DNA from: CBDDHT01 sp965227905
GTDB lineage: Bacteria; Pseudomonadota; Alphaproteobacteria; Rhizobiales; Methyloligellaceae
Length of the DNA: 64,000 nucleotides
Direction of reading: 5' to 3'
Assembly: GCA_965227905.1 (NCBI GenBank)
Contig: OZ245780.1
Span: forward strand, 5,394,001-5,458,000
Shown: positions 33,193 through 41,222 of the stretch, in pieces
Numbering within the stretch: the first letter of the stretch is position 1
Layout of the letters: every line of letters starts with the position of its first letter
Notes under the pieces: generated by a model
What the model saw: the letters and a program-made list of their open reading frames with translations, nothing else
Databases searched by the model: none
Told to the model about the DNA's origin: nothing
Translations under genes and position numbers: made by a program

Positions 33193-34161
33193 TCAGTATT
33201 TCAGCGTAAGCGTTTTCTCACGGCCATCACGCTCGACAACGAGTTCGATGGCCACGGATGGAGCGAGCGACGCCAATGCGCTCGTCAGGTCTGATGGCTT
33301 GCGAATCTGCCTTTCTCCAGCCTTGACAACAATGTCGCCAGCCAGGACCCCGGCAACCGCAGCAGGCAATCCCGGCCGAACCGCACGGACCCGCGCTCCG
33401 AGGCGTCCTGTCTTACCTTTCTCCGGAGCGCGTACCATTCGCAGCCCCATATTCACCCACGCCACTTTTCCCGACTCTTTGAGCTCCCGTGCAACGCGTT
33501 CGACGAGGGTTGCCGCGACAGCGAAGTTCACCCCGATATTGGCATCGGATTTCTTGGTGAAAATTGCGGAGAGAAGACCGATGAACGCGCCGTCGCGTGT
33601 AACCAGCGCACCGCCGGATGCTCCCGGATTGACGGCGGCATCGGTTTGAACGAAGTCTTCTATGCGGTTAAAGCCGACCCCGGCGCGATGAATTCCTGAA
33701 ATCACACCGCATGTGAGGGATAAGCCCAACCCGAATGCATTGCCAATGGCGCAGGCATCCTGCCCGAATTCCGGCTCTTTCGATTGACTGCTGAGAACGG
33801 GAAGCGACTCTTTGATCGTTAGCACGGCGATATCTGTCGCAACATCGCTGGCAACGGGTTTTGCATCGAGGATGCGGCCATCATGCGTACGAACGCGAAT
33901 CCGTCTGGCTTTGTTGATGACGTGGGCCGTTGTCACAATCGTATGGCCATCGATGAGAACAACACCGCTGCCTTCCGGCTCTTCGACCCGGCGCACGTCA
34001 GGTGGCCAGTCGGGAAGGACGCTCACCACCGAGTCAAAAGCCGACCGCAACGGTTCGCTTGTGGCAGAACGCGTGTCAGCAAGCAGAACGGTGCAACCGA
34101 TAACAATCGCAACCGGGAGCGATCGGATCAATTTGCCCCATCGATGACGAACCGGACTCAA
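33193..34161 (-). CDS. Periplasmic S1C (DegP/HtrA-type) protease with one PDZ domain
   Basis: 322 residues with a predicted TTG start at 34161 that overlaps the stop of the small peptide gene. The signal peptide is SLPVAIVIGCTVLLADTRSA. The triad is present: His in TIVTTAHVINKA, Asp in VATDIAVLTI, Ser in NPGASGGALVTRDG. One PDZ domain fills about residues 225-320 (RVRAVRPGLPAAVAGVLAGD, IRKPSDLTSALASLAPS). Being inside the formate dehydrogenase operon, it probably processes or quality-controls the periplasmic enzyme or its cytochromes (inference). HtrA-type proteases are usually monocistronic, so the setting is unusual. Confidence 0.85.
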   Translation of the reverse strand: MSPVRHRWGKLIRSLPVAIVIGCTVLLADTRSATSEPLRSAFDSVVSVLPDWPPDVRRVEEPEGSGVVLIDGHTIVTTAHVINKARRIRVRTHDGRILDAKPVASDVATDIAVLTIKESLPVLSSQSKEPEFGQDACAIGNAFGLGLSLTCGVISGIHRAGVGFNRIEDFVQTDAAVNPGASGGALVTRDGAFIGLLSAIFTKKSDANIGVNFAVAATLVERVARELKESGKVAWVNMGLRMVRAPEKGKTGRLGARVRAVRPGLPAAVAGVLAGDIVVKAGERQIRKPSDLTSALASLAPSVAIELVVERDGREKTLTLKY

Positions 34162-34286
34162 AGCCTGACATTACCGGATTGCGACTGGAAGACATCGGCG
34201 GCGGACACGTCCAGCCGGTCGAGTGCGTAATAGGCGCATGCACTGATTGCGACGAGTAGTGCAAGGCTGGCGACGAATGCCTTCAT
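34158..34286 (-). CDS. 42-residue membrane-anchored peptide in the FDH operon
   Basis: A short gene easily missed. The ATG at 34286 has AAGGAG 6 bases upstream and lies 3 bases after the WD40-cytochrome stop; its TGA overlaps the protease start. The peptide is MKAFVASLALLVAISACAYY followed by ALDRLDVSADVF-like polar sequence (ALDRLDVSAADVFQSQSG, then NVRL). The N-terminal 18 residues form one hydrophobic helix ending in SAC-AYY, which could be a lipobox-like or simple anchor sequence. I know no family. Perfect spacing in the operon supports it being real; small subunits of respiratory enzymes often look like this. Confidence 0.65.
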   Translation of the reverse strand: MKAFVASLALLVAISACAYYALDRLDVSAADVFQSQSGNVRL

Positions 34287-34289
34287 GTC

Positions 34290-35798
34290 TTACTCCTTCT
34301 TGGTCTCGGGCGACGAGCTTTCCCCGGCGTCGGATTGCGTTGCAGCCTTAAGAAAGGCGACGAGCGCCTCACGCTTGTCTTTGTCGGCAATCCGTTGCAA
34401 CGGCATCTTGGTGCCCGGCGTATAATGTTCCGGTCCGATATCGAAAAGCTTCGCGATGGTCTCTTCGTTCCAAACGATCTTGGCTGATTTCAAGGCATCC
34501 GAATAGGGGTAGTTCGGCAGCGTTCCCGCTTTGCGGCCAAACAACTTGTAGAGTGTCGGTCCAGCGCGGTTTCGTCCATCAGGTTTCAGCGTGTGGCAGA
34601 TACTGCACTTGCGCGCAAACTGCCGTTCGCCGAGCGAAACGGTTTCGCTGATCTGGAAACGGCGCGGGAATTTGCTCTGGACCGTCTCGAACGGCTCGCG
34701 CGGCGTTACCTGCCACATCGTGACGAAGTCATCGAGACCGCCATAATAGAGGCGAGTACCCTGCGCTCCGAAAGAGAGCGCCCAAACCGGCCCATAGGGA
34801 TTGCGGTAGGTCTCGATCTTCGCCCAATCGCCAATGCGCCAGACATGGATATTGCCACCACCACCACCTGTTGCGACCAGCCCCGGCTTCTCCAGAATGT
34901 CGAGGGCCAGGACAGGCTTGTCATGGGATTGCAATGTCTTGATCACATCGCCACTGACACTGTCGACAATACCAACGGCGCCATTGAGCGATCCGAAAAT
35001 GAGCGTCTCCGTACCCGGCAGCCGCTGCATGACATTGAGGCCCCAACCGTGACGGTAGAGCAGGCGCGTAAATGCCCCGCTGGCCCGCGACCAGCTGCGG
35101 ATCGTTCCGTCATAGCCCGCCGTATAGACCAGGCTGCCGTCCTGCGAAAAAGCGAGGGCGTTTACCGGCCCCTTGTGTCCTTTGAGAACAGGACCGGCCT
35201 TAAGCGTCTTGAGATCCCAGAGCCTGACCGTCCCGTCCCAACTGGCTGATGCCGCAAATGCGCCATCCGGCGAAACTGCGACGGCCATGATCTTTGCCGT
35301 ATGTCCTGAAAATCGATGGTTCAGCTTGCCCGTCTCAAGATCCCAGAGCCATACGGCGCCATCGTCTCCCGCAGCCACCGCCTGACGCTCTTGGGGAAGG
35401 AATGCCGTCGCATTGACCGCACCTTCATGGTCTTCAAAACGCTTGATCACGGTCGGCGGCGTTGCCGTCAGATCCCACAGCATCAAGCTGTAGTCGAAAC
35501 TGCCGGTTAGCGCTCGGTCTGCTTTATTATTTAAGCGGACAACCTTTACAGGCCCTCCGTGCCCGACGAGATTGGACTGTGCGGCCGGGCCGACGGCAGG
35601 CTTTGAGGATTGCTTGGCCTCTGTCTGGACCGGTGGAATGGAGGCGAACACCGCAATCGCAAGCAGACATGAGATCAACGCTGATGCGTGGATCGATGAC
35701 GGCGGCCGGACAATGGACGATTTGGTCCGTCTGAATCGGAATTCGGTCATATGTCGAATGCGACGTAGCTGAACGGCAACGGCGGCGAAAACCGCCAT
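34290..35798 (-). CDS. Exported WD40 beta-propeller fused to cytochrome c
   Basis: 502 residues if started at the ATG at 35798; 35750 is another possibility. After an export helix (HASALISCLLAIAVFASIPP) come about seven WD40 repeats (LTGSFDYSLMLWDL, AAGDDGAVWLWDLETG, AASASWDGTVRLWDL, YTAGYDGTIRSWSRASG, ATGGGGGNIHVWRI). The C-terminal 110 residues are a class I cytochrome c domain with the haem site CSICH and a downstream methionine ligand in GTKMPLQR. A periplasmic haem protein on a propeller scaffold could pass electrons from formate dehydrogenase. It starts 10 bases after the cytochrome b subunit gene stop. Confidence 0.85.
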   Translation of the reverse strand: MAVFAAVAVQLRRIRHMTEFRFRRTKSSIVRPPSSIHASALISCLLAIAVFASIPPVQTEAKQSSKPAVGPAAQSNLVGHGGPVKVVRLNNKADRALTGSFDYSLMLWDLTATPPTVIKRFEDHEGAVNATAFLPQERQAVAAGDDGAVWLWDLETGKLNHRFSGHTAKIMAVAVSPDGAFAASASWDGTVRLWDLKTLKAGPVLKGHKGPVNALAFSQDGSLVYTAGYDGTIRSWSRASGAFTRLLYRHGWGLNVMQRLPGTETLIFGSLNGAVGIVDSVSGDVIKTLQSHDKPVLALDILEKPGLVATGGGGGNIHVWRIGDWAKIETYRNPYGPVWALSFGAQGTRLYYGGLDDFVTMWQVTPREPFETVQSKFPRRFQISETVSLGERQFARKCSICHTLKPDGRNRAGPTLYKLFGRKAGTLPNYPYSDALKSAKIVWNEETIAKLFDIGPEHYTPGTKMPLQRIADKDKREALVAFLKAATQSDAGESSSPETKKE

Positions 35799-35808
35799 GC
35801 CTCGTTCG

Positions 35809-37020
35809 TCATTCAGCCGGAGTCGCCGCTTCCGCTTGCTGACCCGAGCCATTTTTGGCCTTCTCGGCGATCGCCTTCTCGGCCCAAATGGAGTGATGCT
35901 CTTTGGCCCAATTGACGTCTACCTCGCCCGATCCCATGGCATCGAAGGCGCCTTCCATACCGACAGAGCCAATATAGATATGGGCCACAACGATACCGAT
36001 CAGGACTGCCGACATGATTGCGTGCCAGAGGGACGCAAGCTGCATCTCTTGCAGCGGAGTCAACTCCGTCGGCAGCTGGAAGCCCACTTTGTTCAACAGC
36101 ACAAAGGTGTCAGCGAACATTGTTGTCTCGAAGGGAAATAGCAACGCAATACCCGAGAGGCTGAGCGACAGGCCACCGAGAATGACGCTCCAGAAGATCA
36201 GTTTCTGACCTGCGTTGAATTTCTTGGATGGCGGGTGCACCCCCTTCATGAAGAGACCGCCGCCCTTGAGCAGCCAGATGACGTCATACTTGTTCGGGAT
36301 GTTGTCCTTCACCCACATGAGGAAGATCATCGCCAATGCCACCATGAAGCCGAAAGCCACATAGTTGTGGATCCACTTTCCGTTCACGGTGATGAAGGCA
36401 AAAGCCTCTTTGCCGATCAGATCGGGAAGGAAATACTTACCAAACGTCAGATTGAGTCCGGTGATCGCGAGGATGATAAAGGAAATCGCCAGAAGCCAGT
36501 GAGCCATGCGCTCCGCATCGATAAACCGTGTGATCGTTTCATTGGCCTTGCCGTGTTCAATCTTGATCCGCCCGCGCAGGAGAAAGAAGAGCAGCAACAG
36601 GACAAGGACCGATCCAAGACCGATTCCAGTCCATTTCTTCATAGGGCCGTTTCGGAAGTGGCGCCAATCTTCGCCCTGCGATTGGATAAACGTTCCAGCG
36701 TTCTGATCGGGAATTGATACAACACCGCTATAGCCATGTCGCAATTTGCTCCAGAAATCCGTGTCCGATTTATTCCCCTTCGACGCGCCCGGCACGTTTC
36801 CTTCTTCCAACTGCAGCGGGACCGACGAGTAGTTTGGGATATCTCTTCGCAGGCTCGGAGACGGTGCAGCATTCTGCACGGCACCTGCCGGCGGGCGCAC
36901 ATTCGATTGTGCATCGGCATCCGTCGCCGTTTGGCCAAGCCATACCGTTGCCCCGACCAACAGCATGAGACATGCAAGGGTTCTGACCTTACCCAGAACG
37001 AACGCGCCTGCTTTCATCAT
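35809..37020 (-). CDS. Formate dehydrogenase cytochrome b subunit (gamma)
   Basis: 403 residues from 37020 (AAGGAG 9 bases upstream; 37038 is possible). A signal sequence (KVRTLACLMLLVGATVWLGQ) and about 110 periplasmic residues come first, then membrane helices at about 125-145, 172-195, 222-245, 280-303 and 340-362. Haem b ligands are likely His in ERMAHWLL, WIHNYVAF, LWHAIMS and VVAHIYIG. Such FdoI/FdnI-like subunits move electrons from formate through the membrane to quinone. The N-terminal periplasmic extension is typical of the FDH3 group. First gene of the eight-gene operon down to DUF6352; it is separated from fdhB by a terminator. Confidence 0.9.
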   Translation of the reverse strand: MMKAGAFVLGKVRTLACLMLLVGATVWLGQTATDADAQSNVRPPAGAVQNAAPSPSLRRDIPNYSSVPLQLEEGNVPGASKGNKSDTDFWSKLRHGYSGVVSIPDQNAGTFIQSQGEDWRHFRNGPMKKWTGIGLGSVLVLLLLFFLLRGRIKIEHGKANETITRFIDAERMAHWLLAISFIILAITGLNLTFGKYFLPDLIGKEAFAFITVNGKWIHNYVAFGFMVALAMIFLMWVKDNIPNKYDVIWLLKGGGLFMKGVHPPSKKFNAGQKLIFWSVILGGLSLSLSGIALLFPFETTMFADTFVLLNKVGFQLPTELTPLQEMQLASLWHAIMSAVLIGIVVAHIYIGSVGMEGAFDAMGSGEVDVNWAKEHHSIWAEKAIAEKAKNGSGQQAEAATPAE

Positions 37021-37188
37021 CGCTGCATACTCCTTCATTGCCCTTTTGGGCTCACGGCCGCCGCCAAACAGTCTTCGTCACCGATTGTAGGTCCACCGGC
37101 TGCGGAAACATCGATCTCACTGAGACACAGGTTAATCCGCAGCGGCAATTTTTTTGCGATCTGGAGCTTATAAACCTGAACCGCATTC

Positions 37189-37205
37189 TTTGAAAAATTT
37201 TCAAA
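37189..37205. promoter_or_regulatory. 17-bp palindrome upstream of the cytochrome b operon
   Basis: TTTGAAAAATTTTCAAA is a perfect inverted repeat around one central base. It lies between the fdhB terminator and the cytochrome b subunit start, 169 bases before that start, in an AT-rich stretch. It could be an operator for the eight-gene operon; no known regulator motif matches it in my knowledge. Confidence 0.4.
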
Positions 37206-37264
37206 CCGAATTGCTAAACCGGACTCTGCGAAAAGTCAGAAAATATTCTTTAAGACATTGGTGC

Positions 37265-37302
37265 AAAAAGAAAAAACACGGGGCGGCCAAAAGGCCGCCC
37301 CG
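37265..37302 (-). terminator. Rho-independent terminator after fdhB
   Basis: On the minus strand, a perfect 10-bp GC-rich stem CGGGGCGGCC / GGCCGCCCCG with a TTTT loop, followed by TGTTTTTTCTTTTT. It starts 14 bases after the fdhB stop and is the strongest terminator in the window. It closes the torD-fdhAB transcript and separates it from the cytochrome b subunit operon. Confidence 0.93.
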
Positions 37303-37316
37303 CAAGATTTCTCGAC

Positions 37317-37910
37317 TTAGGTACCCTGACCCGGATAGGCCTTGCCCCAACCCCAGGCACCGGCACCGAAACCACGTGCGACGACGCGGTTGCGATAGAT
37401 GTCCGAGATCTTGTCGCCATCGCCGCCCAGAAGGGCCTTGGTGGCGCACATTTCCGCACAAAGCGGGGGCTTGCCTTCGGCAAGACGGTTACGACCGTAT
37501 TTCTTGTATTCGGCCGCTGAGTTGTCTTTCTCCGGTCCACCGGCACAGAAGGTACATTTGTCCATCTTGCCTCGTGATCCGAAGTTGCCGACCTGCGGGA
37601 ATTGCGGCGCGCCGAAAGGACACGCATAGAAGCAATAGCCGCAGCCGATGCAAAGGTCTTTGGAGTGCAGCACAACACCGTCGTCGGTGGTGTAGAAGCA
37701 ATCCACCGGACACACCGCGACGCACGGTGCATCCGAACAGTGCATGCAGGCAACCGATATGGAACGCTCACCCGGCTTGCCGTCATTGATCGTGACGACA
37801 CGACGCCGGTTGATGCCCCACGGCACCTCATGCTCGTTTTTACAAGCCGTGACACAGGCGTTGCATTCGATGCAACGTTCCGCATCACAAAGGAACTTCA
37901 TTCTTGCCAT
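37317..37910 (-). CDS. Formate dehydrogenase iron-sulfur subunit (beta)
   Basis: 197 residues. Cysteine clusters for four [4Fe-4S] centres: CIECNACVTACKNEH, CMHCSDAPCVAVCPVDC, CIGCGYCFYACPFGAP and the split set KCTFCAGG ... PPLCAEMCATKAL. There is no signal peptide; it is presumably co-exported with the Tat-bearing alpha subunit. The family is the FDH3 beta group. It passes electrons from the molybdenum subunit to the cytochrome b subunit. It starts 12 bases after fdhA. Confidence 0.94.
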   Translation of the reverse strand: MARMKFLCDAERCIECNACVTACKNEHEVPWGINRRRVVTINDGKPGERSISVACMHCSDAPCVAVCPVDCFYTTDDGVVLHSKDLCIGCGYCFYACPFGAPQFPQVGNFGSRGKMDKCTFCAGGPEKDNSAAEYKKYGRNRLAEGKPPLCAEMCATKALLGGDGDKISDIYRNRVVARGFGAGAWGWGKAYPGQGT

Positions 37911-37922
37911 GACGCGGCCTCC

Positions 37923-40889
37923 TTATGCCTTTTTAGCCGGCCAGACCTTGCACAACGTGCACTTGGTCTCTTGCATGTTGGTCACCGAGTCATAGCCATA
38001 GGTCATAGCCGTGTTGGCGCCTTCGCCAAGCACATAGGGATCCGCCCCCTCCGGATACTTGCTCCGAAGATCGCGGCCCTGATAATGCCCGCCGAAATGG
38101 AACGGCATGAAGACAACGCCTCTGCCGACCCTCTCGGTGACCATTGCCATCACCTTGACTTTGGCCTTCTCGGGTCCCTCGACCCAAATCATCTGGCCAT
38201 CTCTGATGCCGTTATTGTTTGCATCGACCGGATTGATCTCCGCAAACATGTCCTGCTGCAGCTCGGCAAGCCACGGATTTGACCGTGACTCGTCGCCGCC
38301 ACCCTCGTATTCCACGAGGCGCCCCGACGTCAGGATCAACGGATACTCGACAGAGTGATCCACTTCCTGAATTGAGGCATACCGGGTCGGCAGACGATAC
38401 ATCTGGCGATCCGAATAAGTGGCGTATTGCGGCAGAAGGTCCCGCCGGTTCGTGTAGAGCGCTTCACGATGGGTCGGAACCGGATCCGGGAACGTCCAAA
38501 CAAAGGTCCGGGCCTTCGCATTACCGAATGGCGCGCACCCGTGCTTGATTGCGACGCGCTGAATACCGCCTGAAAGGTCGGTCTTCCAGTTCGTCTTGTC
38601 TCCGGCACCGGCGGCGATGATCTTCTTCTCGTCGTCGGTGAGTTCGCTATCCCAACCAAGCTTCTTGAGCAACGCCATCGTGAATTCGGGATGGCCGCCC
38701 TTCAGCTCGTTGCCAACCGGATAGCTCTGGCCTTCCACATCGCCTTCGGCGAGGAGGTTCTGACCACGCATGCTTTCCGGAATCTTGTCGCTCTTGGCCT
38801 CGACGCCGAAACGGGCGCGGAAGTTGAGGCCGCCTTCGGCAACCGGCTTGCTCGGATCGTAGAGAACATGGGTTCCTGGATGGCCTTTCTTGCCACCAGG
38901 CAGTTCCATGTCCGCGGTTCCCCAGCATGGCCAGGGCAGACCATAGACTTCGCCGTCCGCCGGACCGCCTCGCGCCAGCAAGGTGGTCTTGTCGAACGTC
39001 TCCTGATGCTTCATGTGAAGCTTCAAGCGCTCCGGGCTCTGACCCGTGTAGCCGATCGTCCACATACCCTTGTTGAATTCGCGGGTCGTATCCTCGACAT
39101 TCGGCTCGTCATTCTCGACTTTGATGTTCTTGAACATCTCGTCGGCGAAGCCGAGCTTCTTGGCCAGCTTGTACATGATGGTGTGGTCGGGGAGCGACTC
39201 GAAGAGCGGGTCGACAACCTTCTCACGCCATTGGAGTGACCGGTTGGATGCAGTGACCGAGCCGTAAGTCTCGAACTGCGTCGATGCCGGCAGCAGATAG
39301 ACACCGTCCGTGCGGTCGTGGAACACGGCCGAAACGGTCGGATAGGGATCGATAACGACGAGGAGATCGAGTTCCTCGAACGCCTTCTTCATTTCGATAC
39401 CGCGAGTCTGCGAGTTCGGCGCATGTCCCCAGAAGACCATGGCACGCAGCTTGTCCTGCTGGTCCATCTTGTCTGCGTCTTCGAGAACGCCGTCCACCCA
39501 GCGCGACACCGGAATGCCCTTCGAGTGCATGAGGCTTTTTTCTTTGCCGTCCTTTGTCTTGGCGGTGGCAAATTGCCCCTTGAGATACTCGAAATCCACA
39601 TCCCAAACGCGTGACCAGTGCTTCCAGGCACCGGCGGACAGGCCGTAATAGCCTGGCAGCGTATGCGAGAGGACACCAAAATCGGTGGCGCCTTGCACAT
39701 TGTCGTGGCCGCGGAAGATGTTGGCACCGCCGCCGGTCTTGCCGATATTGCCAAGAGCGAGCTGCAGGATGCAGTAGGCACGGGTGTTGTTGTTACCGTT
39801 GGTGTGCTGGGTACCGCCCATGCACCAGACGATCGTGCCCGGCTTGTTGTTGGCGAGGGTCCGTGCAACCCGGCGAAGCTGACTGCCTGGAACGCCGGTG
39901 ACCTTTTCGGTCTCTTCCGGAGTCCAGCGTTTCACTTCCTTGCGGATCTCTTCCAGACCCCAGACGCGGTGGTTGATGTACTGCTTGTCTTCCCAGCCAT
40001 TCTCAAAGATGTGGTAGAGAATGCCCCAGATAAGACCGACGTCCGTTCCTGGACGCATGCGGACATATTCCGTCGCGTGGGCTGCCGTGCGGGTGAAGCG
40101 CGGATCGCAAACGATGAGCGCGGCGTTGTTCTCTTCCTTGGCTTTCAGAATGTGCTGAAGCGCAACGGGATGAGCTTCCGACGGGTTGGACCCGATCAGG
40201 AACATCGCCTTTGAGTTGTGCATATCGTTGTACGAGTTCGTCATCGCACCGTAGCCCCAGGTGTTTGCAACACCGGCAACCGTGGTCGAATGACAGATAC
40301 GTGCCTGATGGTCACCGTTGTTGGTGCCCCAGAACGCATAGAACTTGCGGAACAGATAGGCCTGCTCGTTCGAGTGCTTTGCGGAACCTAGCCAGTAGAC
40401 CGAATCGGGCCCTGACTTCTCGCGGATCTGCATCATCTTGTCGCCGATCTCATTGATCGCCGTGTCCCAACTGATGCGCTGCCACTTGCCGCCAACGAGT
40501 TTCGTCGGATATTTCAGACGCCGCTCACCGTGGGCATGTTCGCGAACAGCGGCCCCCTTCGCGCAATGTGCGCCAAGATTGAACGGGCTGTCATAACCAG
40601 GCTCCTGCCCGACCCAGACGCCACCTTGAACTTCAGCCAGAACCGTACAACCCACCGAACAATGCGTGCAGACCGATTTTTTCATCTCGACCTTGCCACT
40701 CGGCGCGGCGGCTGCTTCAGCCTTCGTCACCATTCCCGAGCGCATTCCAGAAATCGCTGCCAATCCTCCGATTGCCAGCCCTGAATTGCGTAGGAACGTC
40801 CGGCGGTCGACTACGCCACCGGTCTGCTCTTTGAGGGCAGACGACAAACGGGGGCCTTTCGCAACCCCGTTTACCTTCTTCCTGAGCAT
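37923..40889 (-). CDS. Formate dehydrogenase catalytic subunit (alpha), Tat-exported, Cys form
   Basis: 988 residues from the ATG at 40889 (AAAGGAG 6 bases upstream). The Tat signal is DRRTFLRNSGLAIGGLAAIS. The [4Fe-4S] site is CTHCSVGC then LGAHCAKG. The active-site Cys-His is in RICHSTTVAGVANT, aligning with the Sec-His of E. coli FdhF (UHGPSVAG), so this is a cysteine enzyme that needs no SelC. Mo-bis-MGD contacts include LIGSNPSEAHP, MRPGTDVGLIWG and MGGTQHTNGNNNTRAYCILQ; the C-terminal domain is from about residue 840. It oxidises formate to CO2 on the periplasmic side. Genes for its chaperone (torD), sulfur carrier FdhD and MGD synthesis are nearby. Confidence 0.95.
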   Translation of the reverse strand: MLRKKVNGVAKGPRLSSALKEQTGGVVDRRTFLRNSGLAIGGLAAISGMRSGMVTKAEAAAAPSGKVEMKKSVCTHCSVGCTVLAEVQGGVWVGQEPGYDSPFNLGAHCAKGAAVREHAHGERRLKYPTKLVGGKWQRISWDTAINEIGDKMMQIREKSGPDSVYWLGSAKHSNEQAYLFRKFYAFWGTNNGDHQARICHSTTVAGVANTWGYGAMTNSYNDMHNSKAMFLIGSNPSEAHPVALQHILKAKEENNAALIVCDPRFTRTAAHATEYVRMRPGTDVGLIWGILYHIFENGWEDKQYINHRVWGLEEIRKEVKRWTPEETEKVTGVPGSQLRRVARTLANNKPGTIVWCMGGTQHTNGNNNTRAYCILQLALGNIGKTGGGANIFRGHDNVQGATDFGVLSHTLPGYYGLSAGAWKHWSRVWDVDFEYLKGQFATAKTKDGKEKSLMHSKGIPVSRWVDGVLEDADKMDQQDKLRAMVFWGHAPNSQTRGIEMKKAFEELDLLVVIDPYPTVSAVFHDRTDGVYLLPASTQFETYGSVTASNRSLQWREKVVDPLFESLPDHTIMYKLAKKLGFADEMFKNIKVENDEPNVEDTTREFNKGMWTIGYTGQSPERLKLHMKHQETFDKTTLLARGGPADGEVYGLPWPCWGTADMELPGGKKGHPGTHVLYDPSKPVAEGGLNFRARFGVEAKSDKIPESMRGQNLLAEGDVEGQSYPVGNELKGGHPEFTMALLKKLGWDSELTDDEKKIIAAGAGDKTNWKTDLSGGIQRVAIKHGCAPFGNAKARTFVWTFPDPVPTHREALYTNRRDLLPQYATYSDRQMYRLPTRYASIQEVDHSVEYPLILTSGRLVEYEGGGDESRSNPWLAELQQDMFAEINPVDANNNGIRDGQMIWVEGPEKAKVKVMAMVTERVGRGVVFMPFHFGGHYQGRDLRSKYPEGADPYVLGEGANTAMTYGYDSVTNMQETKCTLCKVWPAKKA

Positions 40890-40965
40890 ATCGCTCTCCT
40901 TTTCCAACCCTGCTCCACCGACAGTGGAGCCAAAATCCCGCTATAGCGGGAGCATGGTCTCAGTC

Positions 40966-41163
40966 TCAGAATTTTGCTGAGTCGTAGTACTTCTTGAAAT
41001 GCTCGGACTCGACATAACCCTTGTCCGAATCGCCGGTCGGGGTCGTGGCTTCTGCCGTGCCCTTTCCGGTGACCAATGCGGCGCTGCCTGCGACGGCACC
41101 AACACTGGCGAGTTTCAAGAAGCTCCGGCGATCAGCTGTCGCACGCTCGTGCTTTTGCTTCAT
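40966..41163 (-). CDS. Small Tat-signal protein of the FDH operon
   Basis: 65 residues from the ATG at 41163 with AAAGGAGG 7 bases upstream. Nearly all of it is a Tat signal: DRRSFLKLASVGAVAGSAAL then VTGKGTAEA, followed by only about 20 polar residues ending SEHFKKYYDSAKF. Short Tat proteins at this place are standard in FDH3 operons. It may be an export partner or small subunit of the enzyme; the role is not established. It lies between torD and fdhA. Confidence 0.85.
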   Translation of the reverse strand: MKQKHERATADRRSFLKLASVGAVAGSAALVTGKGTAEATTPTGDSDKGYVESEHFKKYYDSAKF

Positions 41164-41222
41164 GCTTCTGCCTCCTTTGACTGGACGGGCGGCCATACGC
41201 AACGCCCGCCTTCCCCAACCGC

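Noticed and set aside
37923..40889. Selenocysteine formate dehydrogenase
   Set aside because: The active-site codon is Cys (RICHSTTVAG), not an in-frame TGA, so no selenocysteine insertion is needed.
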